Of a DNA stretch of 27,862 bases, positions 8,794-15,747 are shown piece by piece; position 1 is the stretch's first letter; the number at the start of each line of letters is the position of its first letter. The notes beneath the pieces were generated by a model that did no database searches, was not told where the DNA came from, and saw only the letters and a list, made by a program, of their open reading frames with translations. Made by a program: the position numbers and the translations under genes. Origin of the DNA: a virus; IMG/VR virus record IMGVR_UViG_3300010372_000009, positions 1 to 27,862 of that record; one strand, 5' to 3'.

Positions 8794-9378
8794 TTAGGTC
8801 TTCTTGGTGGTGGTCGTGGTGGACTTCTTGCCGAAGTAGTCGCCCGCCGGGTCTTTACCGGTGCGGGTGGTGTAGTTGGCGTAGGCTCCGGCAGCACTCG
8901 AACCAATCTGCAGAGCTGTGGCCCACCCACTCGGGCGGATGCCAGGAGCAGTGGCGTTCATCTGGCCAATGGCTTGGTTACGGGCACCAGCCATCTCGGA
9001 GTTGAGTTGGTCGAGCGACCAATCACGGTTCTGCTCGATGTTGCTGATGTCACGAGATGCAGTAGCGCCGATGTCGGCCAGGATGGATTGAACGGAGAAG
9101 CCAGAGACTCCAGCCTCACCGGCTGCTGCATAGGCCGAGGACATCTGCCGTACCGACTCGCGGCGGCGCTCCTCGATCTGCTGGGCAGCGCTTTGGGCTT
9201 CTTGCTGCTGGCGGTTCTGGATGGCGATATAGCTGTCCCGCAGGGCAGCCTGGGCGTTGCGTTGATTCTGCTCGTGCTGCTTGGTTTGCATCTTGGCAGC
9301 CACAGACTGCTGTTGATGTCCTGCCACGGCAGATAGCGTGCTCATCACACCCATCGTGATGGAAAGGGGATCACACAT
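8794..9378 (-). CDS. Internal virion protein B, T7 gp14-like
   Basis: A protein of 194 aa (T7 gp14 is 196). It starts MCDPLSITMGVMSTLSAVAGHQQQ, typical of the family, followed by a long Gln/Ala/Arg-rich helix (QRNAQAALRDSYIAIQNRQQQEAQSAAQQIEERRRE). A central QSILADIGATASRDISNIEQNRDWSLDQL precedes a Lys/Thr-rich end. In T7 this ejected core protein forms a pore in the host outer membrane. It is coupled to gp13 and 10 bases from gp15. Confidence 0.93.
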   Translation of the reverse strand: MCDPLSITMGVMSTLSAVAGHQQQSVAAKMQTKQHEQNQRNAQAALRDSYIAIQNRQQQEAQSAAQQIEERRRESVRQMSSAYAAAGEAGVSGFSVQSILADIGATASRDISNIEQNRDWSLDQLNSEMAGARNQAIGQMNATAPGIRPSGWATALQIGSSAAGAYANYTTRTGKDPAGDYFGKKSTTTTTKKT

Positions 9379-9842
9379 TAGCGTCCCTCCAGGGGAATCA
9401 ACTTGGCGAACTCATAGAACCTGTGGCCGTTGAAGTCGAACTCACGCAGGAACGTGAACCCGGCCCACTTGAGCCACCGGATGTGGACTTGGTTTTCCGC
9501 GTGGACGGCGTTGGCCAGTACGCGGTAGTGCTCTCGGATACGCGCCAGATACGGACGGGTCTCGCGCAGGATCTGAACCCAGTGATCCTTGATGGCGTCG
9601 GTGGCCATCATCCAGACGTACCCCAGGTAGGGTTCATCGGATGGGCAGGTGCCCCAGATGATCTGAGGCTTTTCCTGCTCATCGACTGCCACGAAGCAAG
9701 GATCAGGCGAGTCAACCCCAACCAGCAGGGCTTCCAGGGGATCTTTCCGCCCCACTGCTTGGAGTTCTCGAAGGTCAGCTTGGCGAAGACGCGGTGCCAT
9801 ATCGACGGCATCCTCATGGGTTGCTCGTCGAACGGTGAGCAT
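9378..9842 (-). CDS. Internal virion protein A, T7 gp13-like (GNAT fold)
   Basis: A protein of 154 aa from ATG 9842; the longer in-frame extension to 9902 lies inside gp12 and adds non-family sequence. The start LTVRRATHEDAVDMAPRLRQAD and the end HIRWLKWAGFTFLREFDFNGHRFYEFAKL match the GNAT-like layout of T7 gp13 (which ends with a similar HIRFLK...G motif). Gene order between gp12 and gp14 homologues supports it. T7 gp13 is needed for correct virion assembly; catalytic acetyltransferase activity is not implied. The stop overlaps the gp14 start by one base (TAATG). Confidence 0.88.
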   Translation of the reverse strand: MLTVRRATHEDAVDMAPRLRQADLRELQAVGRKDPLEALLVGVDSPDPCFVAVDEQEKPQIIWGTCPSDEPYLGYVWMMATDAIKDHWVQILRETRPYLARIREHYRVLANAVHAENQVHIRWLKWAGFTFLREFDFNGHRFYEFAKLIPLEGR

Positions 9843-12238
9843 CACAGTCTCCTTGAACGAATGACGTAGAACGCCTCCCATTCGGCGCTCAGGAAGAAGC
9901 ATGGGAGGTAGCTGTCGTTGACCAGTTCGATCTCGACCTGATCGTTTTTGGCCATGACGGGGAAGCTGAACTTGCCTTCCTCGATAGCCACTTGGCCCAG
10001 GATGTTTCGACCGGAGCCGACCACACGTCCCGAGAAGATGTACTTGTAGGTATCCCTGCGGAACGGCGTCACCTCGGCCCGGAAGTACCCGGCGTTGTTG
10101 TAGAGCACCGACATTCTGCGGAGCTGGATGCGGCCCTCACCGACGGTCAACTGGCCCCCGCCGATGGCCTCCTCCTTGATGACCAGGGTGGAGAACCGAT
10201 AGCGGAAGGTGTACGGCTTGCCGATGTAGAACGGCTGATCCCGCCAGTCACCCTTGAAGCTCAGCACGGAGAACGTCCCGCTGTTGTCCAGGGTGTAGTC
10301 GCTCACCACGACCCCAGGAACTCGGGAGCCTCCAGGCGCGGTGACCAACTGAACCGTCTCACCAGCGCGTAGCTTGTAGGGCAGCGTGACCTGGGTGATG
10401 TCGTCCGCCTCCAGGGCCGGGTCGTTCTCCTCGAAGGTCACCGTGCAGCGGGCCTGGGTCACCATGCTGTCGAGGTGGACGGCGATGCTCCAGTTCGACT
10501 CCGTTGCACCGGGTTCGAGGTTGATCACCTCAAGGTGCAGCCCATCGCTTCGCCGGATGACGAAGTACAGGCGCGACTCGATGAAGTCGCAGTTCAGGAT
10601 CTCGTCGTTCGGGTGGAACTCCCAGCGCGACCAAGACGACTGCAGCTTCTCGCCGTTGCTCCAGTAGTACTTGTAGACCCAGGCGCAGTTGCGCTGCTGA
10701 TCCGAGAGCACCACGACGCAGTCCTCGTTGGAGCTGGCAGCGATCTTGTAGACCCCGCCTGGGATGTACTTGGGCACATGGCCGGTGATATCTGCTGCAT
10801 CCTCGGACTCAGTCTCACCGTCGACGTAGTACTCCCGCAGCCCCGTGAAGGTGCCTCGGTTGACGGCGAAGTAGACGTACCGCCCGGCGCCCACGGGCTT
10901 GGCCCTGAGCGAGCACTCGTACTCGGTCGTCTGATTCACCGAGATCGTGTCTGGGGTGAGCACGTCAGCGTCCCCGAGCTGGAACTGGGTCTTGTCGCTG
11001 AACAGCAGCATGGTCTCGTTGAACGGCACTGCATGACGCAGGATGGAGACCTTGACGTGCGACACGCCGATGTCGATTGGGTCGGTGTCCAGTGTCGACG
11101 TTGCCGTGCCTCGGAAGAACGTGAAGTACTCTCCAGAGCGGGAGAACACGATGTTCTCGTCGCTGACGAAGCCCAGGCGGTTACGGTGGAAGAAGATGTC
11201 GTTGAGCGGTCGCCCGACGAAGGACGGCAGCGGGTTGCTCTCCAGATCGCCTACCTTCCGGTTCTCCCAATCGGCGCGCTTGAAGGTGAACGTACCGTCA
11301 GCGTTGCGGATCAGCACATGCGGCATGGTGGCCGCGTCCAGCCCGACCGACTCGCCGCCCTTGAGGGTTTCCTTCCAGACACCCGAGCTTGTGCCAGTGC
11401 CGGTCACGTCGTAGCTGACGTAGTAGTTATCGAACGAAGACGACTGGTCGCCCACGATCTCTACCGTGAAGCCAGCCACAGCGCGGGCCGGGAGGTTCGA
11501 GAACCGCTGGGCCTTCTGGGCAATCACCTCCAGGCCATTGTCCCCGATGGAGTCATCGGAGCTGATCGTGAAGCTGGCCCCATCGGTTCGCTTGATGTGG
11601 ATCGTCGAGCCGTACCGAACAACCGACCAGCCGGTGCCCAGCGCAGAGGTGATGCCGCTGGTGAGCTGGGTGGCGATGTAGTCGGTGGTGACTTGGTTGA
11701 CGTGCGCAGCCTGGGAACCATCAGGTGCCGTGAAGCTGGCCGTCTTACCATCCACCGTCAGGATGTACTTGGCCCCGTAGGCACCTTGCTTGACCCAGGC
11801 CAGAGCCTCGTAGGGACGGCTTGGAGCCAGCGTGGGGGATTCCTTGGTGGCTACCTTGGTGTTCAGCACGAAGGTGTAGTCCGCCACTGTCACGCACCGG
11901 AACTCCTCAGCCGGGTTGGCCGAGTTCAGGTAGGTCTTGCCGTTGGGGAACGACACGGTCTTCTCCACGCCGTTCAGGTCGAACACGCGAAGGTTGCCGT
12001 TCAGGATGATGACGATGTACTGCTCGACAGCGTCGCGGTTGATGGTGTGGATGAAGATGTTGCCAGCCATCGAAGGCAGCTTGGCGAGGTGGCGAGTACC
12101 GGGGCGCTTCCGCAGCCCTTCGACCACAGACGAGTGGGCGTTGATCTGCTCCTGGCATTGCGAGGCCAGACGCATGGCATAGGGCTGCTGACTCACCCCA
12201 TTCACCAAGTTGGGAATGGTCGTGGAGATCAGGCTCAT
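9842..12238 (-). CDS. Tail tubular protein B (nozzle), T7 gp12-like
   Basis: The hexameric tail nozzle (798 aa; T7 gp12 is 794). Typical N-terminus: IPNLVNGVSQQPYAMRLASQCQEQ and GLRKRPGTRHLAKL. Further family segments are FVGRPLNDIFFHRNRLGFVSDENIVFSRSGEYFTFF (about 330-370) and LLFSDKTQFQLG. No truncation or frameshift is seen. Its stop shares one base with the next start (TGATG). It forms the ejection channel with gp11 and anchors the tail fibres. Confidence 0.96.
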   Translation of the reverse strand: MSLISTTIPNLVNGVSQQPYAMRLASQCQEQINAHSSVVEGLRKRPGTRHLAKLPSMAGNIFIHTINRDAVEQYIVIILNGNLRVFDLNGVEKTVSFPNGKTYLNSANPAEEFRCVTVADYTFVLNTKVATKESPTLAPSRPYEALAWVKQGAYGAKYILTVDGKTASFTAPDGSQAAHVNQVTTDYIATQLTSGITSALGTGWSVVRYGSTIHIKRTDGASFTISSDDSIGDNGLEVIAQKAQRFSNLPARAVAGFTVEIVGDQSSSFDNYYVSYDVTGTGTSSGVWKETLKGGESVGLDAATMPHVLIRNADGTFTFKRADWENRKVGDLESNPLPSFVGRPLNDIFFHRNRLGFVSDENIVFSRSGEYFTFFRGTATSTLDTDPIDIGVSHVKVSILRHAVPFNETMLLFSDKTQFQLGDADVLTPDTISVNQTTEYECSLRAKPVGAGRYVYFAVNRGTFTGLREYYVDGETESEDAADITGHVPKYIPGGVYKIAASSNEDCVVVLSDQQRNCAWVYKYYWSNGEKLQSSWSRWEFHPNDEILNCDFIESRLYFVIRRSDGLHLEVINLEPGATESNWSIAVHLDSMVTQARCTVTFEENDPALEADDITQVTLPYKLRAGETVQLVTAPGGSRVPGVVVSDYTLDNSGTFSVLSFKGDWRDQPFYIGKPYTFRYRFSTLVIKEEAIGGGQLTVGEGRIQLRRMSVLYNNAGYFRAEVTPFRRDTYKYIFSGRVVGSGRNILGQVAIEEGKFSFPVMAKNDQVEIELVNDSYLPCFFLSAEWEAFYVIRSRRL

Positions 12239-12240
12239 GG

Positions 12241-12816
12241 TTAGCGATCCAGTACCCGGAAGACCGAGTAGTTGTCGGACAGGATGTTGTAGTCAGCCGT
12301 GTCTGCTTCCATCTCCTTGAGGGTCACCAGGGCGCGGGTCTCGTCGACGGTCGAGAAGCGGGACAGCTCGATGGAACCCAGGACGCGCTCTTGGAAGATG
12401 CGGGAGGCACGGATGGTGATGTACTGGCGGGCGGCTTCCGGCAGCTCCTCGAAGGGAAGCTGGGTCACCATGTCCACCCGTACCACCTTGTTGATCTGGT
12501 AGGTGTGGTTGCGGCGGTCGTAGAGGCGCTTACCTCGAACCACCACGTCGATCTGATCGTCAGGACTTACCGTGTCGCAGCGGAGTACCCCGATGGGTAG
12601 CTCGCACTCACCCTCTTGGTTCGGGGTCAGTGGGTAGCCCTTATCGGTGTTCCAGTGCCAGCCCCTGGCCTGGACTTCCCGGTCAACCGAACGGAGGATC
12701 TGGCGGGCCATCACTGCGTCGATTACGCCGCTGTCCTCTACGGTGCTGATCGGGGCTTCACCGATGGTGGAGAGCATCGTGTTGATGGCTTCCAGCTCAG
12801 TGGTTGGAGAAATCAT
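12241..12816 (-). CDS. Tail tubular protein A, T7 gp11-like
   Basis: The adaptor/gatekeeper ring between portal and nozzle (191 aa; T7 gp11 is 196). Family features are the start SPTTELEAINTMLSTIGEAPISTVED, QARGWHWNTDKGYPLTPN, and LPEAARQYITIRASRIFQERVLGS near residue 130-150. The start ATG 12816 has GGGGG 4 nt upstream and follows the terminator's T-run by about 15 bases. The gp12 gene follows after 2 bases. Confidence 0.95.
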   Translation of the reverse strand: MISPTTELEAINTMLSTIGEAPISTVEDSGVIDAVMARQILRSVDREVQARGWHWNTDKGYPLTPNQEGECELPIGVLRCDTVSPDDQIDVVVRGKRLYDRRNHTYQINKVVRVDMVTQLPFEELPEAARQYITIRASRIFQERVLGSIELSRFSTVDETRALVTLKEMEADTADYNILSDNYSVFRVLDR

Positions 12817-12830
12817 GGAACCCCCATAAG

Positions 12831-12866
12831 AAAAAAAAATAGGAGAGCCATTTCTGGCCCTCCTAT
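12831..12866 (-). terminator. Intrinsic terminator after the capsid gene
   Basis: On the minus strand ATAGGAGGGCCA pairs with TGGCTCTCCTAT across a GAAA tetraloop (12-bp stem with one G-U), followed immediately by eight more T. This is a textbook strong terminator. It lies at the place of T7 T-phi, which lowers transcription of tail genes relative to capsid. Confidence 0.93.
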
Positions 12867-12883
12867 GCGATGGTGGATAGTTG
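12862..12883 (-). promoter_or_regulatory. Repeated intergenic motif, copy 2 (after capsid)
   Basis: Core ATCCACnnnnGCATAGG runs from 12878 down to 12862, starting just after the capsid stop. AACT precedes it, as in copy 1. Its final ATAGG forms the 5' arm of the terminator stem at 12839-12866, so motif and terminator share bases. A promoter reading straight into a terminator would be odd, so a processing or regulatory role must be considered. Confidence 0.45.
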
Positions 12884-12884
12884 C

Positions 12885-13838
12885 TTACGCAACAGCGGTG
12901 GACAGCTCCACTGCAGCTTCCGGGCGCAGAACGCCGTGGCCGACCGCGTACTTAGCAACCATCAGGGTGCCCTGACGGCTGATCTGGTACTCGGACTCCA
13001 TGCCCAGGTCGAGCAGCTTCACAGTGCCGATTGCCGACGGGTGCATCACCAGACCGACAGTCTTGGAGAAGTCACCGGCGTACTTGTCGCCAGTGCCAGC
13101 GTCCAGGGAACCTGCAGCGACAACGGTGTTCGGCAGGTTGTTGGTCTTGACGATGGTGATGCCAGCAACGCGGATCACGTTGCCGCCAGCGTAAGAACCT
13201 TCGCCACCCCAGTCGCGGTTCAGAACCTTGGTCGACTTCGCCAGGGCGTAGAACTGAGCCGGGCGCACGAACAGGTAGCGCTCGTCAGCCGGTACGTCCT
13301 TCTCGTCGAGGATGCGAGCAGCCTCGAACATGGCGTCTGCCAGGGCATCGCCGTTATCAGCGACCACGTTGTTGATGGTGGTGCCGCCGAACTGATCCGG
13401 GTCGTTGATGGTCTTGGCGGTGCGGGCAGCCAGCACACCAGTTTGCAGGATGTGCTTGTCCATGGTGTTCGCCAGCTTGGCACCCATCTCGCGGGTGTAA
13501 ACCGAGCGAACGTCGTAGTGGTTCTTCGCCTCGTCGATGTTGGCGATGAAGGTCGGAGCGATCAGGAGTTCATCAATAGTGATGACCTTCTCGGCGTGCT
13601 TCAGGATGCCGCCCAGAATCTCCTGGCCCGGAGTGTGGTAGTAGGCGCTTGCGCGGCCCATTACCGGGAATTGAGCAGACTTGCCGTGGGCGATGGTTCG
13701 CACTTGGTGCTTGCCCATCATCACGTTGGTCTTCTCGAAGCTGGTCAGAACTTCACCAGCAAACACTTTCAGGAACAGAGCATCGACAGCGCCGCTGCCG
13801 TTGATCTGACCAAGACGCGAAACGATAGCGTCAGCCAT
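12885..13838 (-). CDS. Major capsid protein, T7 gp10A-like
   Basis: Shell subunit (317 aa; T7 gp10A is 345). Family-typical segments are VFAGEVLTSFEKTNVMMGKHQVRTI, YHTPGQEILG, IDELLIAPTFIANIDEAKNHYDVRS and RYLFVRPAQFYALAKSTKVLNRDWGG. GAGG lies 6 nt before ATG 13838. The gene is isolated in its own transcript segment: a candidate strong promoter and structured leader upstream, and an intrinsic terminator 18 bases after the stop, as expected for a very highly expressed gene. No gp10B-type frameshift extension is visible, because the terminator stem follows almost at once. Confidence 0.96.
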   Translation of the reverse strand: MADAIVSRLGQINGSGAVDALFLKVFAGEVLTSFEKTNVMMGKHQVRTIAHGKSAQFPVMGRASAYYHTPGQEILGGILKHAEKVITIDELLIAPTFIANIDEAKNHYDVRSVYTREMGAKLANTMDKHILQTGVLAARTAKTINDPDQFGGTTINNVVADNGDALADAMFEAARILDEKDVPADERYLFVRPAQFYALAKSTKVLNRDWGGEGSYAGGNVIRVAGITIVKTNNLPNTVVAAGSLDAGTGDKYAGDFSKTVGLVMHPSAIGTVKLLDLGMESEYQISRQGTLMVAKYAVGHGVLRPEAAVELSTAVA

Positions 13839-14124
13839 TTGTTACCTCGTGAACGATTGATAGGAGTGGTTTGCTCCCAGCAGCCATCCACGCGCTGCGC
13901 ACAAGGTTGTCCTTCCGGCTCCACCCGCAGGTGGGTCAGTTGGGCCGAGGCTCGTGCATGAAATGCTTTGGGTGCTAAGTCACCGGCTTTGCTGCCAGTG
14001 CGACTTGGGGCACTCGTCGTTCGAGGTAGGGGGTTGCCCAGTGACGTCTCCCGACGTGCTAGGGCTTGTGCAGTTTCCGTAGCTGCACCCGGAGATACAG
14101 GATCACCTCCTTCTCTATGGGGTT
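13839..14124 (-). other. Non-coding capsid leader after the tRNA
   Basis: These 286 bases lie between the tRNA and the capsid ATG and hold no convincing gene. One frame stays open, but its codon third positions are A/T-rich, unlike real genes here, and it lacks a start. The RNA is rich in short hairpins: GTGCAG/CTGCAC at 14068-14088, ACGTC/GACGT near 14043-14056, AGTGC/GCACT near 13990-14011. At 14100-14112 the minus strand carries AAGGAGGTGATCC, the full complement of the 16S rRNA 3' end, with no normal start codon in range. The function is unknown. Confidence 0.6.
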
Positions 14125-14200
14125 TGGCTGGCACGGCAGGGATCGAACCTGCGACCGCCCGGTTAACAGCCGGGTGCTCTACCATCTGAGCTACATGCCA
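14125..14200 (-). tRNA. tRNA-Asn (anticodon GUU)
   Basis: A 76-nt cloverleaf with encoded CCA. The acceptor stem TGGCATG/CGTGCCA has one G-U pair; the D arm is GCTC/GAGC; the anticodon arm is CCCGG-CTGTTAA-CCGGG with anticodon GTT; the T arm is GCAGG-TTCGATC-CCTGC; the discriminator is G, followed by CCA. All invariant positions look intact, so it should be functional. It lies on the coding strand inside the presumed capsid leader, so it would be cut from the late transcript. GUU reads AAC/AAU; the structural genes here use AAC heavily. Confidence 0.97.
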
Positions 14201-14206
14201 GTGAAC

Positions 14207-14230
14207 GCTCCGTGATTCGGCAGACGGAGC
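14207..14230 (-). other. Perfect hairpin just upstream of the tRNA
   Basis: GCTCCGT and ACGGAGC pair perfectly (7 bp) around a 10-base loop, ending 6 bases before the mature tRNA 5' end. A second small hairpin (CCACG/CGTGG, about 14240-14258) precedes it. There is no U-run, so it is not an intrinsic terminator; a processing or spacer role is possible. Confidence 0.55.
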
Positions 14231-14377
14231 AAGCTGCCTAGCGGCCCCACGATTTGAGCGTGGCCTTAGATACGCGGGTGACGGGGAACCCGGCCAGAGG
14301 CTTGGGGGCGATGGAATCCTGGGAAAAAGCGAGGCCGACATGAAGCCAGCCCCGAAGTACCAACCAACAGGAGAGAT

Positions 14378-14397
14378 CGGAGAACGATCTTGTTCTC
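14378..14397 (-). other. 5'-end stem-loop of the presumed capsid transcript
   Basis: GGAGAAC and GTTCTCC form a perfect 7-bp stem with a 6-base AAGATC loop, beginning exactly where a T7-type RNA polymerase would start (GGAGA). T7 phi10 RNA likewise begins with a stem-loop that stabilises the capsid mRNA. This coincidence strengthens the promoter call at 14396-14420. Confidence 0.65.
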
Positions 14398-14420
14398 CAT
14401 AACTGTGTGGTAATTACCGG
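14396..14420 (-). promoter_or_regulatory. Candidate phage promoter before the capsid leader
   Basis: The minus strand reads CCGGT, then AATTACCACACAGT (14415 down to 14402), then TATGGAGAAC. The core is identical to that at 18629-18642. TAAT about 18 bases before GGAGA resembles the T7 promoter layout (TAAT ... GGGAGA). The position matches T7 phi10, the strongest class III promoter, upstream of the major capsid gene. It overlaps the o-spanin stop codon. Promoter activity is inferred. Confidence 0.6.
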
Positions 14421-14605
14421 AGGCAGAACTTCTCCCACTTGAGGTTGTGGGCGAAGACCTCCTGCTTGGTCGTCGGGGTGTCGTCTTCATGCCAACTGAT
14501 GGGCTTCACCCAGGAGCACTCATCGACTGGCGCGTTGGTAGCGGCGCATCCGCTCAAGATCAGCGTCAGACAGGCCACCACGAGCCACCTGCAGGTCAAT
14601 CTCAT
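14414..14605 (-). CDS. Outer-membrane spanin lipoprotein (Rz1-like)
   Basis: A lipoprotein of 63 aa. The start ATG 14605 has GGAG 6 nt upstream; the longer in-frame extension to 14689 has no signal-peptide logic. The signal peptide is MRLTCRWLVVACLTLILSGC with lipobox LSGC and lipidated Cys20. The mature part (44 aa) contains CSWVKPISW, DDTPTTKQEVFAHNLKWEKFC, a pattern familiar from phage Rz1-like lipoproteins (W-x-P-I, D-T-x-x-T-x-x-Q-x-x-x-H-N). The first 86 bases overlap the i-spanin gene. The TAA stop lies inside the candidate promoter element that begins the capsid leader. Confidence 0.85.
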   Translation of the reverse strand: MRLTCRWLVVACLTLILSGCAATNAPVDECSWVKPISWHEDDTPTTKQEVFAHNLKWEKFCLR

Positions 14606-14756
14606 GGGCTTCTCCACGGCGTTGTTGTTCAGCTTCCAGCGCCTCCAGGCGCACCTTGCGCTCACCTTCCTGACGCAACTTGTCGTCACGCAGGAGGGTG
14701 AGCACCAGGGTTGCTAGTTGGAGGATCGACTGGAGCGCCTTGAGGAACGCCTTCAC
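14520..14756 (-). CDS. Inner-membrane spanin (Rz-like)
   Basis: A protein of 78 aa from GTG 14756, coupled to the preceding membrane protein. It has an N-terminal hydrophobic segment (about 8-22, LQSILQLATLVLTLL) and then a highly charged helical stretch rich in Glu, Arg and Gln (about 23-55), likely a periplasmic coiled coil. This is the i-spanin layout: N-terminal anchor plus coiled coil that links to the o-spanin for outer membrane disruption. The o-spanin gene starts inside it in another frame, as in classic Rz/Rz1 pairs. It is shorter than lambda Rz (153 aa) and similarity is architectural. Confidence 0.7.
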   Translation of the reverse strand: MKAFLKALQSILQLATLVLTLLRDDKLRQEGERKVRLEALEAEQQRRGEAHEIDLQVARGGLSDADLERMRRYQRASR

Positions 14757-14950
14757 AGCTTCTCGCCGGGCAGCTCCTTGGCCTTGCGGGTGACAACGCC
14801 AGCGAGCGCTTCGACGACCTTGTAGACCTTGCCCACGATCTCGTCATCACGAGGGGTCGGGGTCAGGTTGACGATGGCCAGAGCAAGGGCATGGGCAGCC
14901 ACAATGACTGCCAGGATGCCGTCCCAGTTTTCGAGGACAGTTTCGATCAT
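14753..14950 (-). CDS. Small membrane protein, holin/antiholin-like
   Basis: A protein of 65 aa with one clear hydrophobic helix (about residues 11-29, GILAVIVAAHALALAIVNL) followed by TPTPRDDEIVGKVYKVVEALAGV and a basic end. This arrangement is common in phage holin-like proteins next to spanin genes. RBS GAGG lies 6 nt before ATG 14950, 8 bases after the scaffold stop. The stop overlaps the next start (GTGA). A second holin candidate lies at 803-1030, so this one might be an antiholin, a second holin or an accessory membrane protein. That part is inference. Confidence 0.7.
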   Translation of the reverse strand: MIETVLENWDGILAVIVAAHALALAIVNLTPTPRDDEIVGKVYKVVEALAGVVTRKAKELPGEKL

Positions 14951-14958
14951 GGTTCACC

Positions 14959-15735
14959 TCAGAAGATGTTGGAACGAGCCAGACGGGCCTCTACCTCGCG
15001 GCGGTAGGCCGGGTCTTTCTCATAGCGGGGGTCTTGCATTGCTGCGGTCAGTTGGGCCAGGGACTCGTAACCACCGGCACCGCCACCGTTCTGGCCATTG
15101 ACCAGCTTCGGCTCAGTGCCCACGGCCTTCTGGTAGCGGAACGCCAGGGACATCACCGCACTGCGCACGGTGTCCATGTCGCCGCTCTCAACAGCCAGGT
15201 TGTAGCGGTTGAGGTCTTCCTTGCTCAGGTTCGCCACTGCCCACTGGGCCATGGCCTGGAAGGCTTGCTCGCCACCGACCTCTTGATAGATCGACTCACG
15301 AGCGCGCTCAGCCTCAGCCTCTACGCCAGCGATGTACTGGTCGACATAGGCACGCGGGATGCCAGCCTTCTCCAGTTGGGCGTAGTGGTCTTCGGACAGA
15401 CCGCCGTTGGCTTCGTAGTGGGCGGACATCTCCTCGATGTCGAAGCCGTTCTTCTGGGCCAGCTCGTCGAGCTTCTCGGGGGTCATGTCGGTGACATCCG
15501 GCTTGGCCGGTTCCTGGGGCTTTTGGCCCAGCTTGCGCTCCAGCTCCTGATACGCCTTGGCCAGCTCGTCGACGGACTGGAACTTGCCCAGCAGAGGCTC
15601 TTGCGGCTTCGGCGCGTCGTTGCCCAGGTTCGCCAGCTCGGCGTTCTTCTGGTCAACGGCAGCGGCCATGGCTGCATCGTGGCCAGCCGGGGCTTCGCTG
15701 TTCGGGGTGCCTTGGGTGTTCAGGACTTCAGCCAT
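14959..15735 (-). CDS. Capsid assembly scaffolding protein, T7 gp9-like
   Basis: Internal scaffold (258 aa) that directs procapsid assembly and leaves before DNA packaging. The protein is acidic, Ala/Glu/Gln-rich and predicted largely helical. Segments fitting the family are FQSVDELAKAYQELERKLGQ (about 52-71), MTPEKLDELAQKNGFDIEEM, and the C-terminal YEKDPAYRREVEARLARSNIF, which resembles gp9 C-termini that bind the shell. GAGGAG lies 6 nt before ATG 15735. Unlike T7, the major capsid gene does not follow directly: about 1.1 kb of lysis genes and RNA leader intervenes. Confidence 0.93.
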   Translation of the reverse strand: MAEVLNTQGTPNSEAPAGHDAAMAAAVDQKNAELANLGNDAPKPQEPLLGKFQSVDELAKAYQELERKLGQKPQEPAKPDVTDMTPEKLDELAQKNGFDIEEMSAHYEANGGLSEDHYAQLEKAGIPRAYVDQYIAGVEAEAERARESIYQEVGGEQAFQAMAQWAVANLSKEDLNRYNLAVESGDMDTVRSAVMSLAFRYQKAVGTEPKLVNGQNGGGAGGYESLAQLTAAMQDPRYEKDPAYRREVEARLARSNIF

Positions 15736-15747
15736 TTGGTTCTCCTC

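Noticed and set aside
12862-12890. Possible gp10B-type frameshift extension of the capsid protein
   Set aside because: No slippery heptamer was seen near the end, and the terminator stem begins within about 20 bases of the stop, leaving no room for an extension.
14125-14200. tRNA considered as a prophage attachment site
   Set aside because: No integrase, repressor or excision gene is in the window, and the tRNA lies in the middle of the late structural operon of a lytic T7-like layout.
13769-14341. 190-codon open frame through the capsid leader and the tRNA
   Set aside because: It reads through the tRNA on the same strand (HVAQMVEH... is a typical translated tRNA) and overlaps the capsid start. 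Third positions are not C/G-biased and no RBS-linked start exists.
14266-14400. 44-codon frame MENKIVLRSLLLVGTSGLASC... with a lipobox-like LASC
   Set aside because: The ATG lies at the presumed transcription start with no RBS. The rest of the frame is Pro/Arg-rich with codon use unlike the phage genes. The signal-like look comes from the hairpin sequence.
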